From the NCBI GenBank assembly GCA_902801465.1, contig CADCIH010000014.1, forward strand, positions 44,301 through 108,300: a stretch of DNA of 64,000 nucleotides, in the 5' to 3' direction. The stretch is from an uncultured Bacteroidia bacterium. Its GTDB lineage: Bacteria; Bacteroidota; Bacteroidia; Bacteroidales; F082. The translations under genes were made by a program, and so were the position numbers. Shown here piece by piece: positions 15,563 to 24,751 of the stretch. How positions within the stretch are numbered: the stretch's first letter is position 1; each line of letters opens with the position of its first letter. The notes under the pieces were generated by a model. It searched no databases and was not told the origin of the DNA. It saw nothing but the letters and a program-made list of their open reading frames with translations.

Positions 15563-16821
15563 AACTCGTCGAAAGAAAATATTTGTTGCCATTTGTGGTG
15601 GTCACCTCACTTTTCGCTTTGTGGGGATTTGCCAATGACATCACCAATCCCATGGTGGCTGCGTTCCAAACATTGATGGAACTTTCGGCTGCCAAGGCAA
15701 GTCTGATACAGTTTGCCTTCTACGGAGGCTATGCCACTATGGCCATCCCTGCCGCCCTGTTCATCCGCAGATATAGCTATAAGAAAGGTATCCTGTTGGG
15801 ACTGGCGCTCTATGCGGTTGGTGCATTCTTGTTCATTCCTGCCGCTGCCAGGCAAAGTTTTGGGTTCTTCTGCTTTTCGCTCTACATCCTCACCTTTGGT
15901 TTGGCTTTCCTGGAGACAACGGCCAATCCATTCATTCTGTCATTGGGCGACAAGGAGAATGCCACACGCCGTTTGAACTTGGCCCAGGCGTTTAATCCAG
16001 TGGGAAGTTTAAGCGGAATGGCAGTTGCTTCGCTGATAATACTGCCCAATCTGTTGAGCGACAAGCGTGACGCGACAGGAGAACTACTCTTCCCGATGCT
16101 GGGCGAGGCAGAGAAAGCGGAAATACGTTTGCATGACCTGTCGGTGATTCGTGATCCGTATGTGGCATTGGGTATTGTGGTGCTCGTGATGTTGGTGGTT
16201 TTTGCTTTGGTTAAGGTTCCTCAAGCCCGCAACGAGGGAGCGCATGGTGCCATGAAGCGTCTATGGAAGAATAAAGCCTACCGTGAAGGAGTCGTGACGC
16301 AAGTGTTCTATGTTGCGGCCCAGATCATGGTTTGGACCTTCATCATCCATTATGCGGATCATTTGGGTATCAACAAGGCTACTGCCCAAAACTACAATAT
16401 CGCGGCCATGTGCCTGTTCCTTGTCGGTCGTTTCTTCTCCACTTGGATGATGAAATATGCCGACGGAAGGCGCTTGTTAACTCTTTTTGGCATTGGTGCT
16501 GCACTTTGTTCGTTAGGAGCCATGTTGATCGTAGGCAAAGCGGGTCTTTACTGCTTGGTAGGCATCAGCTTCTTCATGAGTTTGATGTTCCCCACGATCT
16601 ACGGAACTGCATTGGAAAATGTGTCGATAGGAGACACCTCGCTCGGAGCGGCTTTTCTTGTGATGGCTATTGTGGGAGGAGCACTCATGCCACCACTGCA
16701 AGGCATGATCATCGACTGCGGGACCGTCTTCGGGCATCCCGCTGTGAATGTGAGTTATTGCCTGCCGTTGTTTTGTTTTATCGTTGTGGCCATCTATGGC
16801 ATCAGATCCAGAAAGCTATGA
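15559..16821 (+). CDS. fucP: FucP-type sugar:H+ symporter (MFS)
   Basis: 420 aa, about 12 membrane segments, start GTG overlapping the previous TGA. Key FucP signatures are present: LFALWGFANDITNP, where the Asp is the proton-linked residue of the family, the acidic FLETTANPFILSLG, and LNLAQAFNPVGS. The family includes L-fucose, glucose/galactose and GlcNAc importers. No catabolic genes (isomerase, kinase, aldolase) flank it, so import for polysaccharide building is more likely than for growth. The exact sugar cannot be read from the sequence. Confidence 0.88.
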   Translation: MKLVERKYLLPFVVVTSLFALWGFANDITNPMVAAFQTLMELSAAKASLIQFAFYGGYATMAIPAALFIRRYSYKKGILLGLALYAVGAFLFIPAAARQSFGFFCFSLYILTFGLAFLETTANPFILSLGDKENATRRLNLAQAFNPVGSLSGMAVASLIILPNLLSDKRDATGELLFPMLGEAEKAEIRLHDLSVIRDPYVALGIVVLVMLVVFALVKVPQARNEGAHGAMKRLWKNKAYREGVVTQVFYVAAQIMVWTFIIHYADHLGINKATAQNYNIAAMCLFLVGRFFSTWMMKYADGRRLLTLFGIGAALCSLGAMLIVGKAGLYCLVGISFFMSLMFPTIYGTALENVSIGDTSLGAAFLVMAIVGGALMPPLQGMIIDCGTVFGHPAVNVSYCLPLFCFIVVAIYGIRSRKL

Positions 16822-17141
16822 AAAGATATTGCCAGACATTAACGCTCGTTGACGATGAGCAGATGATAAAGAGCTATGTTGAAGCCCATGCCCATGTGTG
16901 GCCGGAGATTATTGATGGTCAGCGCAAAGTGGGCATCCTTGATATGCAGATTTATAGAAAAGGGAGGATGCTCTTCATGATATGCGACACCATTGACGAC
17001 TTCGATTGGCAACGTGACATGGCACGCCTGGCAACTCTGCCACGCCAAGCCGAATGGGAAGCTTATGTCTCGCAGTTTCAAGGCTGTGCCCCAGATGCTC
17101 CAAGTTCTGCCAAGTGGCAAATGATGGAACGGATTTTTTGA
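16818..17141 (+). CDS. L-rhamnose mutarotase family protein
   Basis: 107 aa, the size of RhaM. The family signature YxxxHxxxWPE is present as SYVEAHAHVWPE. The C-terminal block APDAPSSAKWQMMERIF aligns with the RhaM ending that contains NPDNSP. Such enzymes interconvert alpha and beta anomers of L-rhamnose or related deoxysugars. It is coupled to the FucP gene by a 4-base overlap, so mutarotation of the imported sugar before activation is the natural reading. I do not assign L-rhamnose versus L-fucose. Confidence 0.85.
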   Translation: MKRYCQTLTLVDDEQMIKSYVEAHAHVWPEIIDGQRKVGILDMQIYRKGRMLFMICDTIDDFDWQRDMARLATLPRQAEWEAYVSQFQGCAPDAPSSAKWQMMERIF

Positions 17142-17161
17142 ATCTTAATAAAGTATTGTGC

Positions 17162-18412
17162 ATGCCAACAGCAATAGAATTCAATAATATTAGCAAGCTC
17201 TATCGTTTGGGCTTGGTCTCGACGGGTACTTTGGCCCACGACCTGAAGCGGTGGTGGACCGTCAGTATTCGCCGGAAAGAGGATCCGTATCTAAAGATAG
17301 GAGAGACCAACGACCGTAGCACCAAGGGCGATAGCGACTACGTGTGGGCATTGAAAGATATCGATTTCAAGGTGGAGCAAGGAGATGTAGTGGGTATCAT
17401 CGGCAAGAACGGCGCAGGTAAGAGCACTTTGCTAAAACTTTTAAGTAAAGTCACCGCACCCACTACTGGTGAGATCCACGCCAAAGGGCGTATTGGTTCC
17501 CTTTTGGAGGTTGGCACGGGATTCCATCCTGAGATGACTGGCCGAGAGAACATCTATATGAACGGAGCCATCCTCGGCATGACCAAGGCCGAGATTACCA
17601 GGAAATTGGATGAAATTGTTGACTTCAGCGGCTGTGAGCGGTATATCGACACCCCCGTGAAACGTTACTCCAGCGGTATGATGGTACGTCTGGGCTTTGC
17701 CGTTGCAGCTCACCTTGACCCGGAAATCCTTGTTGTGGATGAGGTGCTGGCGGTAGGCGACGCCGAGTTCCAAAAGAAGGCCATCGGCAAGATGCAAGAT
17801 GTCAGCAAAGGAGGGGGAAGAACGGTGTTGTTTGTCAGCCATAATATGGCGGCCGTAAGGAATCTGTGCAAAACAGGGATAGTCCTACATAATGGCAGCG
17901 TTGTTTTCTCAGGAACAGCCGATCAAGCAATTGAAAAATATTTAAGCAACGACCGTCTTAAAGACCAAATATTAGACAATCCAGCTAAAACACACCCAAG
18001 GTTAAATGTCCAAAAAATACTTATAAACGGCACATCTCTGTCAAGTTCTACATTAACTCCTACCAATGGCACCCTTGATGTCTTGATTGAAGGAGATGCT
18101 GAAAAAATATCAAATGCGGACGCAAGCCTAATTTTTAGGAACAATGACGGGGCGGCCCTTGCTCGATTCTCATTCAGTGACAAACGAGGACTTCTCAACC
18201 TTAATGGGCATTTCTGTTTATCCGCAAAAATAAAGCTTCCTCTCAACATGCATGCCGGTCGACTGAAAGTTGATATTGCAATCCATCAACCCAATGTCGA
18301 ATTCTATTTTGTTGCCAGGGAATGCTGTATGTTGGAAGTTGAAGGCTACACACCTGTCACTGGCCAACTGCAACCACTCTCCAGCGGTCTTTTGTCATTG
18401 GAAGAAGAATAA
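17162..18412 (+). CDS. wzt: Polysaccharide ABC exporter, ATPase with carbohydrate-binding C-terminal domain
   Basis: 416 aa from ATG 17162; an upstream in-frame start overlaps the mutarotase gene. Walker A GKNGAGKS (81-88), the signature RYSSGMMVRL and Walker B ILVVDEVLAVGD are intact. The first 245 residues are a standard KpsT/Wzt ATPase. Residues 260-416 form an added beta-rich domain, as in Wzt proteins that recognise a terminal modification on the polysaccharide before export. The polymer may therefore carry a defined cap. It works with the permease at 13521-14390. Confidence 0.93.
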   Translation: MPTAIEFNNISKLYRLGLVSTGTLAHDLKRWWTVSIRRKEDPYLKIGETNDRSTKGDSDYVWALKDIDFKVEQGDVVGIIGKNGAGKSTLLKLLSKVTAPTTGEIHAKGRIGSLLEVGTGFHPEMTGRENIYMNGAILGMTKAEITRKLDEIVDFSGCERYIDTPVKRYSSGMMVRLGFAVAAHLDPEILVVDEVLAVGDAEFQKKAIGKMQDVSKGGGRTVLFVSHNMAAVRNLCKTGIVLHNGSVVFSGTADQAIEKYLSNDRLKDQILDNPAKTHPRLNVQKILINGTSLSSSTLTPTNGTLDVLIEGDAEKISNADASLIFRNNDGAALARFSFSDKRGLLNLNGHFCLSAKIKLPLNMHAGRLKVDIAIHQPNVEFYFVARECCMLEVEGYTPVTGQLQPLSSGLLSLEEE

Positions 18413-18414
18413 TT

Positions 18415-19587
18415 ATGAAGAAAAAGTTTAGAATAATAAAACGCTTCTGCCAACGACTCTATGGCGAATGGTTCCCCAAAAGGAAGAAGCCACGTGTCCT
18501 ACAGATGCCCATAACCTCCCGTTGCAATTCATGTTGCTTGACATGCAATGTCTGGAAGCACCATGAGAAAAAGGACATCGATGCCTCTCTCTTGAAAGAG
18601 GCGCTGAAAGACCCTTTCTTCTCCGAATTACAAACGGTTGGTATAAACGGAGGAGAGTTTTCGCTGGTACCAAATTTTATGGCTGTATTGGAAGCGCTCA
18701 CCCCACTTCCGCACCTCGAGAATATCTATCTCATAACCAACGGTATCGCTACAGAAAAAATCAAAGAGTACACCAAGTCCGCCAAATCCTTTTGCTCGGC
18801 ACACGGCATTAGCGTCACCTTATGCATCTCTCTCGATGGAGTCGGCAAAATCCACGATACGATTCGCGGCATACCCGGCAACTTCGACAAAACGATGCAG
18901 TTGATACAGGATATTTCCAAAGAGAAGGATAAGTTCTGCGACAACTTGGTCATCGGACACACCCTTTCGCGTTTCAATATAGACAAGGTACATGAGACAG
19001 AAGATTTCCTGTCACCTTTTGGCCTTACTCTTGACGTACACCTTGCGGTGCCCAACAAACGCATTGGCACCTATACAGACCATGACAAGTATAACATTCT
19101 TGCCGACGACAAATGCCGCCAGATTGCAGCAGAATACTTCTACTCACGTTTCCTTTATGAAGACAATCTGACGGCAAAAGCACGCTTTTTTGCCAACTAT
19201 TACTATCTAAAAAACAACGGCAAAGGACGCTTATCGAACTGCCTCTATCGCTATTGTGATGTTACCATCGACGAAAACTTGAACCTGCGGCTATGTGCCA
19301 CAGCGAGCGAATCACTCGGTAACCTCGAAAAAGAGAGCGCCAGTACCATCATCAATAGCAGTCGGACAAAAAAAGAGGCAAAGCGTTTGCTGAAAGAATG
19401 TAACAAATGCATTCACTATGCCTACTACCCATTAACCACTAAAGGGAGAATCCTCTTTGCACACGAGGTTGCAAAGCAACAATACAGCATGACAATCTAT
19501 AAATGCTCCAACAGAAAACAACGCCTCAAAGTGTATCTCTCCGCGTTGAACAAGGTCATTAAAATGGTGGTCAAGTATGATTACTAA
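18415..19587 (+). CDS. Radical SAM protein with SPASM-like C-terminus
   Basis: 390 aa. The radical SAM cluster motif is SRCNSCCLTCN (C37, C41, C44, a CX3CX2C pattern), followed by NGGEFSL in the place of the GGE motif. C-terminal cysteines (NCLYRYC, LRLCATAS, CNKCIHY) suggest a SPASM domain with an auxiliary Fe-S cluster. SPASM enzymes usually modify peptides or sugars by radical chemistry. Here it begins 2 bases after the exporter ATPase and overlaps the pyruvyl transferase by 11, so a role in polysaccharide modification is likely. The substrate is unknown. Confidence 0.85.
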   Translation: MKKKFRIIKRFCQRLYGEWFPKRKKPRVLQMPITSRCNSCCLTCNVWKHHEKKDIDASLLKEALKDPFFSELQTVGINGGEFSLVPNFMAVLEALTPLPHLENIYLITNGIATEKIKEYTKSAKSFCSAHGISVTLCISLDGVGKIHDTIRGIPGNFDKTMQLIQDISKEKDKFCDNLVIGHTLSRFNIDKVHETEDFLSPFGLTLDVHLAVPNKRIGTYTDHDKYNILADDKCRQIAAEYFYSRFLYEDNLTAKARFFANYYYLKNNGKGRLSNCLYRYCDVTIDENLNLRLCATASESLGNLEKESASTIINSSRTKKEAKRLLKECNKCIHYAYYPLTTKGRILFAHEVAKQQYSMTIYKCSNRKQRLKVYLSALNKVIKMVVKYDY

Positions 19588-20701
19588 GCTGAAAACAACC
19601 ATCATTGGATGGTACGGAACCGAGACAATCGGAGATCGCGCCATACTAGCTGGCATCATTCGGCTATTAAGCATGGTGGCATCCGATATCACCATTGAAC
19701 TCGGATCCCTTTATCCCATCCTCTCCGAACGGACACTTAGAGACGACGGACGGTTCTTCGAACAATGTGTGCATCAGAGCCGACTGAGGATAAACATATT
19801 TGACTCGCAGAAACGCCGTGAGCTGGAACATTCCATAAACCATTCCGACATTACCATCATGGGCGGTGGCCCGCTGATGGACATCGAACAGATGTATATG
19901 GTAGAGTATGCGTTTTCGTATGCCAAACGCAAGAAGAAAAAAACGATACTGCTTGGATGCGGCTATGGGCCATTGGGGAAAACCGAAACGGTCCAATGCG
20001 CCAATCGAATACTCGATCTAGCCGACCTCTCTATCATGCGCGACACCAATGCCCCACGTGCCACCGCCGTCAACCAGATTGACCCCGCCGCATTCGCCTG
20101 CCTAGAGTTCCGCCAAAGGCATTCGGAAGCAAAAACGGGCGATTTCTATGCCATAAACATTCGTGATATCAAGGCGGCCGGTGGCCATTATCCGACCAAC
20201 AACGACTTGGACAAGTATCTCATCGAGTGGATTCAACGCTTTGCCAACGAAGCCGACAAACCCATACGTCTGGTGCCTATGCACACCTTCTCCGTGGGTT
20301 GCGACGACAGGATTATACTGAATCGCATAGCCAACGAGGTTAAATCACCCAAAATTGAAGTTTTGACATTCCCTTCCTCCCTCGAAGAAACGATGGACAT
20401 TTACCGGAACGCCAGCCTTTGTATCGGCATGCGGTTCCACGCCGTTCTATTACAAACCATTCTCAACGGCAACAATATCATCCTTGACTACACAGATCCC
20501 AAAAATGGGAAAATCATAGAGTTGATGCGACAACTGGACATGGGAGTTTTTTATCGCGACAGATATCTCTCTGTCTGTCAGGTCCATGATAACATCACCA
20601 TCAATCCTTTCAAGGACATGCCCTACGAGTTGGACACGACAAGGATTGAACAGTATTCCAACACATACACCGACCTCATAACAAAGACATTGGAGCGATG
20701 A
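19577..20701 (+). CDS. Polysaccharide pyruvyl transferase family protein
   Basis: 374 aa of the CsaB/WcaK family. GWYGTETIGDRAIL at the N-terminus, MGGGPLMDIEQMY and the C-terminal IGMRFHAVLLQ are typical. These enzymes add a ketal-linked pyruvate from PEP to a sugar in a surface polymer. It overlaps the radical SAM gene by 11 bases and the next GT4 gene by 4. A pyruvate could be the terminal group read by the Wzt C-terminal domain, but that is inference only. Confidence 0.88.
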   Translation: MITKLKTTIIGWYGTETIGDRAILAGIIRLLSMVASDITIELGSLYPILSERTLRDDGRFFEQCVHQSRLRINIFDSQKRRELEHSINHSDITIMGGGPLMDIEQMYMVEYAFSYAKRKKKKTILLGCGYGPLGKTETVQCANRILDLADLSIMRDTNAPRATAVNQIDPAAFACLEFRQRHSEAKTGDFYAINIRDIKAAGGHYPTNNDLDKYLIEWIQRFANEADKPIRLVPMHTFSVGCDDRIILNRIANEVKSPKIEVLTFPSSLEETMDIYRNASLCIGMRFHAVLLQTILNGNNIILDYTDPKNGKIIELMRQLDMGVFYRDRYLSVCQVHDNITINPFKDMPYELDTTRIEQYSNTYTDLITKTLER

Positions 20702-21951
20702 AGGTTCTGCATATAACATATACCGATGCCGGCGGTGCTGGCATTGCCGCCATGAGGATACACAAATCCTTGCGCCAACATGGCATAGAGAGTTCCATGC
20801 TGGTTGCCGACAAGACATCTCTAGAAGAAAACGTCTATACTGCGGAAACCTGCTTCACCCCGTCCTACATTCCACCCAAAAACAAATTCCTGCAAAAAAT
20901 CAAGAAACTGGCACGCAAACGCGGCTATTTTCTCAGCACCCAGGAACGTTACAGCCGCCTCGTCGACCATATACCCTCCGCCTATAAAACCTTTTTCACC
21001 TCGCCCCTTTCTTGCTATAACCTCAACCAGCACCCCGCTGTTCTCGACGCAGATATCATTCACTTGCATTGGGTTGCAAACTTCGTTGACTATCCGACCT
21101 TCTTTCCTGCCATTAACAAACCTATTGTTTGGACCTTACACGATGAAAACCTTGCTTATGGAGGTTTCCATTATGGGAGAGAACGTGAGCAGTATTACCC
21201 CTACTACGCTGCAATAGAAGACGCCTTTTGTCAGATAAAACAATCATCCTTGGCACAATGCAATGACATCCACGTTGTCGCATTATCCAAAATGATGAAG
21301 GACTTTTACACCACAAAATCTTTTTTGTCCGGCCGACCCACCACCGTCATCCACAACGGGATAGACACCGACGTTTTCCGTCCATTTGACAAGAGCATTG
21401 GCAGGGAAGTATTTCACATCCCAGAGCACAATTATGTAATCGTCTTTTGCTGCGTCAATCTCAACGACAAACGTAAAGGGCTGGCAGAACTGGTGGAAGC
21501 CATTGGTAGATTGCAGCGACCCGACATAACGCTTCTATGTATCGGCAACGGACATATCGACACTGATCTGCCCATCGACATCAGATACACTGGGCCTATA
21601 AACAACCCCTATTTGTTGGCAATGACCTATTCCTGTGGCAATCTATTTGCTTTTCCATCCTATCAAGAGGCGTTTGCCCAAACACCGCTGGAGGCAATCG
21701 CATGCGGATTGCCCATCGTTGCATTCCCCTGCAGCGGAATGGAGGAACTCGTCAATGCGAACAATGGCGTGGTTTGTAAAGACTTTACCACAGAATCATT
21801 AGTGAAAGGGCTGGCCGAAGTTACCAACAAAGAATACGGTACCAATATTTTGCACAGCGACATCGAACAACGATTCACCAGTGACAATATTGCTAATAAT
21901 TACATTGACTTATATAATAGAATACTTCACTTCGATTCAAAAAGTGTATAA
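20698..21951 (+). CDS. GT4 family glycosyltransferase
   Basis: 417 aa, GT-B fold. The N-terminal TDAGGAGIAAMRIHKSLRQH is the sugar-acceptor side glycine-rich loop typical of WcaC-like enzymes. The donor-side motif FPSYQEAFAQTPLEAIACG contains the EX7E pair. No membrane segment. It would add one sugar to the lipid-linked repeat at the cytoplasmic face. Donor sugar is unknown. It shares one base with the next start. Confidence 0.9.
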   Translation: MKVLHITYTDAGGAGIAAMRIHKSLRQHGIESSMLVADKTSLEENVYTAETCFTPSYIPPKNKFLQKIKKLARKRGYFLSTQERYSRLVDHIPSAYKTFFTSPLSCYNLNQHPAVLDADIIHLHWVANFVDYPTFFPAINKPIVWTLHDENLAYGGFHYGREREQYYPYYAAIEDAFCQIKQSSLAQCNDIHVVALSKMMKDFYTTKSFLSGRPTTVIHNGIDTDVFRPFDKSIGREVFHIPEHNYVIVFCCVNLNDKRKGLAELVEAIGRLQRPDITLLCIGNGHIDTDLPIDIRYTGPINNPYLLAMTYSCGNLFAFPSYQEAFAQTPLEAIACGLPIVAFPCSGMEELVNANNGVVCKDFTTESLVKGLAEVTNKEYGTNILHSDIEQRFTSDNIANNYIDLYNRILHFDSKSV

Positions 21952-22814
21952 TGAAACTTTCTATTATCACAGTAAACCTAAACAATCGCGACGGCCTTCA
22001 GAAGACCATCGATAGTGTTGTATCTCAAACATTCAAAGATTACGAATGGATTATAATTGATGGAGGCTCCACCGATGGCAGCAAGGAACTCATTGAGCAG
22101 TATGCCGAACATTTCGCCTACTGGGTCAGTGAACCTGACAAAGGCATCTACAACGCAATGAACAAAGGCATAAAGGTGGCCAAAGGGGATTATTTACAGT
22201 TCTTGAATAGTGGGGATTGGCTTTGCAGCGACAACACACTACAACACGTATTTGATTGCTCTTTTACCGACGACATTCTTTTTGGCTCCTGCATAGTTCA
22301 TGACCCCGACGCAGGAATATATGAACATGGCCCAACTGACAACAACTTTACTGCATTCCAATTACTATCAAAGTCACTCCCTCATCAATCCTCATTCATC
22401 AAAAAAACATTGTTTGATAGGTGCGGTCTATATGACGAAAGTTTCAAGATTTGCGCGGACATGAAATTCTTTTATGACGTGATTGTGAACCACAATGTAA
22501 GTGTCGGCCATCTTCCATTCGCCGTTGCTCACTTTGATGGTGCAGGAATAAGTAACCAACAACTCAATACCGTAAAGGAAGAAACCGAACGTATTGCTCG
22601 TGAATTCTTACCCTTTAGAGTAGTATCGGACTTTCTACGCCATAACGATGTCATCCAACTAGAAGGCATCATTGGTGCCTGTAACAAGCAGATGGAAGAG
22701 AATATGATTGCAATACGCTTGTACAACATTCTGATGCGATACTGGATAACTCGAATACCAACAAGAATTATGCTTAAAGGAATGAAGATAAAAAAACGAA
22801 TACAAAGTAAATGA
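21951..22814 (+). CDS. GT2 family glycosyltransferase
   Basis: 287 aa, GT-A fold. SIITVNLNNRDGLQKTIDSV, the nucleotide-binding IDGGSTDGS, and DKGIYNAMNKG are present. The metal-binding DxD position reads LNSGDW, as in the WcaA/WcaE-like subgroup. Soluble, one of six GT2 enzymes in this locus. Overlaps the following GT2 gene by 4 bases. Confidence 0.9.
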   Translation: MKLSIITVNLNNRDGLQKTIDSVVSQTFKDYEWIIIDGGSTDGSKELIEQYAEHFAYWVSEPDKGIYNAMNKGIKVAKGDYLQFLNSGDWLCSDNTLQHVFDCSFTDDILFGSCIVHDPDAGIYEHGPTDNNFTAFQLLSKSLPHQSSFIKKTLFDRCGLYDESFKICADMKFFYDVIVNHNVSVGHLPFAVAHFDGAGISNQQLNTVKEETERIAREFLPFRVVSDFLRHNDVIQLEGIIGACNKQMEENMIAIRLYNILMRYWITRIPTRIMLKGMKIKKRIQSK

Positions 22815-23788
22815 ACTTATCCATTATCATACCTGTTTATAATATTGAGTCTTATATTAAGAATTGTCTTGATTCAGTCTATGCACAAAATCTACCTGAC
22901 TTCGAGGTAATTTGTGTTAACGACGGATCTACAGATAATTCACAGAAAATCATTGATAGTTATGTTTCTAAGCATCTCAACCTGCGATGCATTAATCAAC
23001 CAAACGGTGGTCTGTCAGACGCTCGAAACACCGGCATTGACAACGCACAAGGACAATATGTTTTCTTCCTCGATGGAGACGACACAATAGCAGACAATCA
23101 CACTCTGTCCACAGCATTAATAAAATGCATGGACAACGATCTTGACCTGCTTATTGGCAATGCACTCGTAGACGGGCGGCATCCTTATCTAGACAACTTT
23201 CCAAAAAGCAATGGCCTTTTGACAGGCCCAGAGTTGACACACCTATTCCTAACCAACAATCGAACTATTATAGAGCCGGTCTGGTGCTATATCTACAAAC
23301 GAGGTTTCCTCAATGCAAATAATCTCCGATTTAAAAAAGGCATATATCACGAAGACGTGCTTTTCACGCCACAGGCTCTGTTTCTGGCCAAACGGACCAT
23401 GTGCTTTGACTCCATGTTTATTGACTATACCACGTCTCGCACAGGGGCAATAACCTCTACTACATCTCTTAAGCATCTATCCGACCGACGCGACACTGCT
23501 CGACAACTGTATAGTTTCTTTAATAATCATCACGATCTTGGACTAGATGCCCAAAGAATTATTTTCAACATCTATCTTGAAACATTCATCCTCGCTCTTA
23601 CGAACAAAATACCGTTCGAACAATTATTTGGCAAATCCGACTTTTCTATAATCAAGCGATGCGCAACCACGCGAAAAGATACCAAAACCGCGCATTTGTT
23701 AAAGATTTCTCCTCGACTCGGCACAATGTATGGTTCAAATCAACTAAAACCTATTATTAGAAAACTAATAAACAAGCTCCCTATTTGA
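22811..23788 (+). CDS. GT2 family glycosyltransferase
   Basis: 325 aa. SIIIPVYNIESYIKNCLDSV, VNDGSTDNS, NGGLSDARNTG and the metal motif FLDGDD define the GT-A core in the first roughly 110 residues. The C-terminal half is variable, as usual for acceptor binding, and richer in Asn, Lys and Ile; this gene is more AT-rich than its neighbours. It is followed by 87 bases of spacer, the largest gap in this part of the locus. Confidence 0.9.
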   Translation: MNLSIIIPVYNIESYIKNCLDSVYAQNLPDFEVICVNDGSTDNSQKIIDSYVSKHLNLRCINQPNGGLSDARNTGIDNAQGQYVFFLDGDDTIADNHTLSTALIKCMDNDLDLLIGNALVDGRHPYLDNFPKSNGLLTGPELTHLFLTNNRTIIEPVWCYIYKRGFLNANNLRFKKGIYHEDVLFTPQALFLAKRTMCFDSMFIDYTTSRTGAITSTTSLKHLSDRRDTARQLYSFFNNHHDLGLDAQRIIFNIYLETFILALTNKIPFEQLFGKSDFSIIKRCATTRKDTKTAHLLKISPRLGTMYGSNQLKPIIRKLINKLPI

Positions 23789-23875
23789 CATGTCCATCTC
23801 CCCACTATTATCATGGATGATTTGCAGATAAAAAACATCCGCAAATTCTTTCATTAAGCGTAGAACAATCTAAAT

Positions 23876-24751
23876 ATGGCCCCCATTGCCTCAATAATCC
23901 TACCCTGCTACAATGGTGCAGGTTTCTTGGCTCAATCTATCGATAGTGTAATAGCCCAGACTTTTACCGACTGGGAACTCATCATTGTGAACGATTGTTC
24001 CAAGGACAACTCGTTGGAGATTATGCAGCAGTATGCCGAGAAAGACAGCCGTATACGCATCATCGACAACGAGCACAACCTCAAACTCCCAGGAGCGTTG
24101 AACAGAGGCTTCCAAGAAGCTAAAGGCAAATACCTGACATGGACCTCGCATGATAACCGTATGGGGAAGACCATGTTGGAGGAGTTTGTCAACTACCTGG
24201 ATCAAAACCCAGACAAAGGACTCGTTACCTCCTGCTATGCTGCTTTCAGCTTAAAGACGGGAGAACAGCTCTATGAAGTGCATCATCCTGACCCTCAATT
24301 ATACCTTCCGCTATATAATTGTGTGTGTTATGCTTTTATGTATCGTCGCGAGGTGCTCGAGACAGTAGGGGGATACGACACCACCTTGTTCCTCGTTGAG
24401 GATTATGATTATTGGGTGCGTATCTGGCTGAAATATCCTATCGGGAAAATCTATAAAGTGCTTTATTATACAGGAGTCGGGGATGAGACCCTGACCATGT
24501 CGCGCAAAAAAGAAATCGCACAGAAACTGCTTGAAATGCGGTTGCGCTATTTTGACGACTTCGACAGAGCGTTTGATGCACATCCTGAGATGAAACGCAA
24601 GTTCTATATCAGTATCGCCGATAATATGAAAGGAATGGAGCGACTGAAGTTCACCATGAATAGGGGACTGAGGTTTAGCAGCTGGTATTGGCTTTTTTAT
24701 AGACCTAAGAAGACGGCAAAAAAAATAAAGAACGCCTTATGTCACGCATAA
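23876..24751 (+). CDS. GT2 family glycosyltransferase
   Basis: 291 aa. ASIILPCYNGAGFLAQSIDS and VNDCSKDNS mark the GT-A domain. The DxD position reads TSHDN, a variation shared by some enzymes of this class, so activity on the usual nucleotide-sugar donor is likely but not certain. C-terminal segment is basic (RPKKTAKKIKN), perhaps for membrane contact. Overlaps the next gene by 13 bases. Confidence 0.88.
   Translation: MAPIASIILPCYNGAGFLAQSIDSVIAQTFTDWELIIVNDCSKDNSLEIMQQYAEKDSRIRIIDNEHNLKLPGALNRGFQEAKGKYLTWTSHDNRMGKTMLEEFVNYLDQNPDKGLVTSCYAAFSLKTGEQLYEVHHPDPQLYLPLYNCVCYAFMYRREVLETVGGYDTTLFLVEDYDYWVRIWLKYPIGKIYKVLYYTGVGDETLTMSRKKEIAQKLLEMRLRYFDDFDRAFDAHPEMKRKFYISIADNMKGMERLKFTMNRGLRFSSWYWLFYRPKKTAKKIKNALCHA

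Noticed and set aside
23811-23845. Two short complementary pairs (ggatg/catcc and atttgc/gcaaat) in crossed order, like a pseudoknot
   Set aside because: There are no linker bases between the crossed strands, so the fold is not sterically likely; no motif or conservation to support it.
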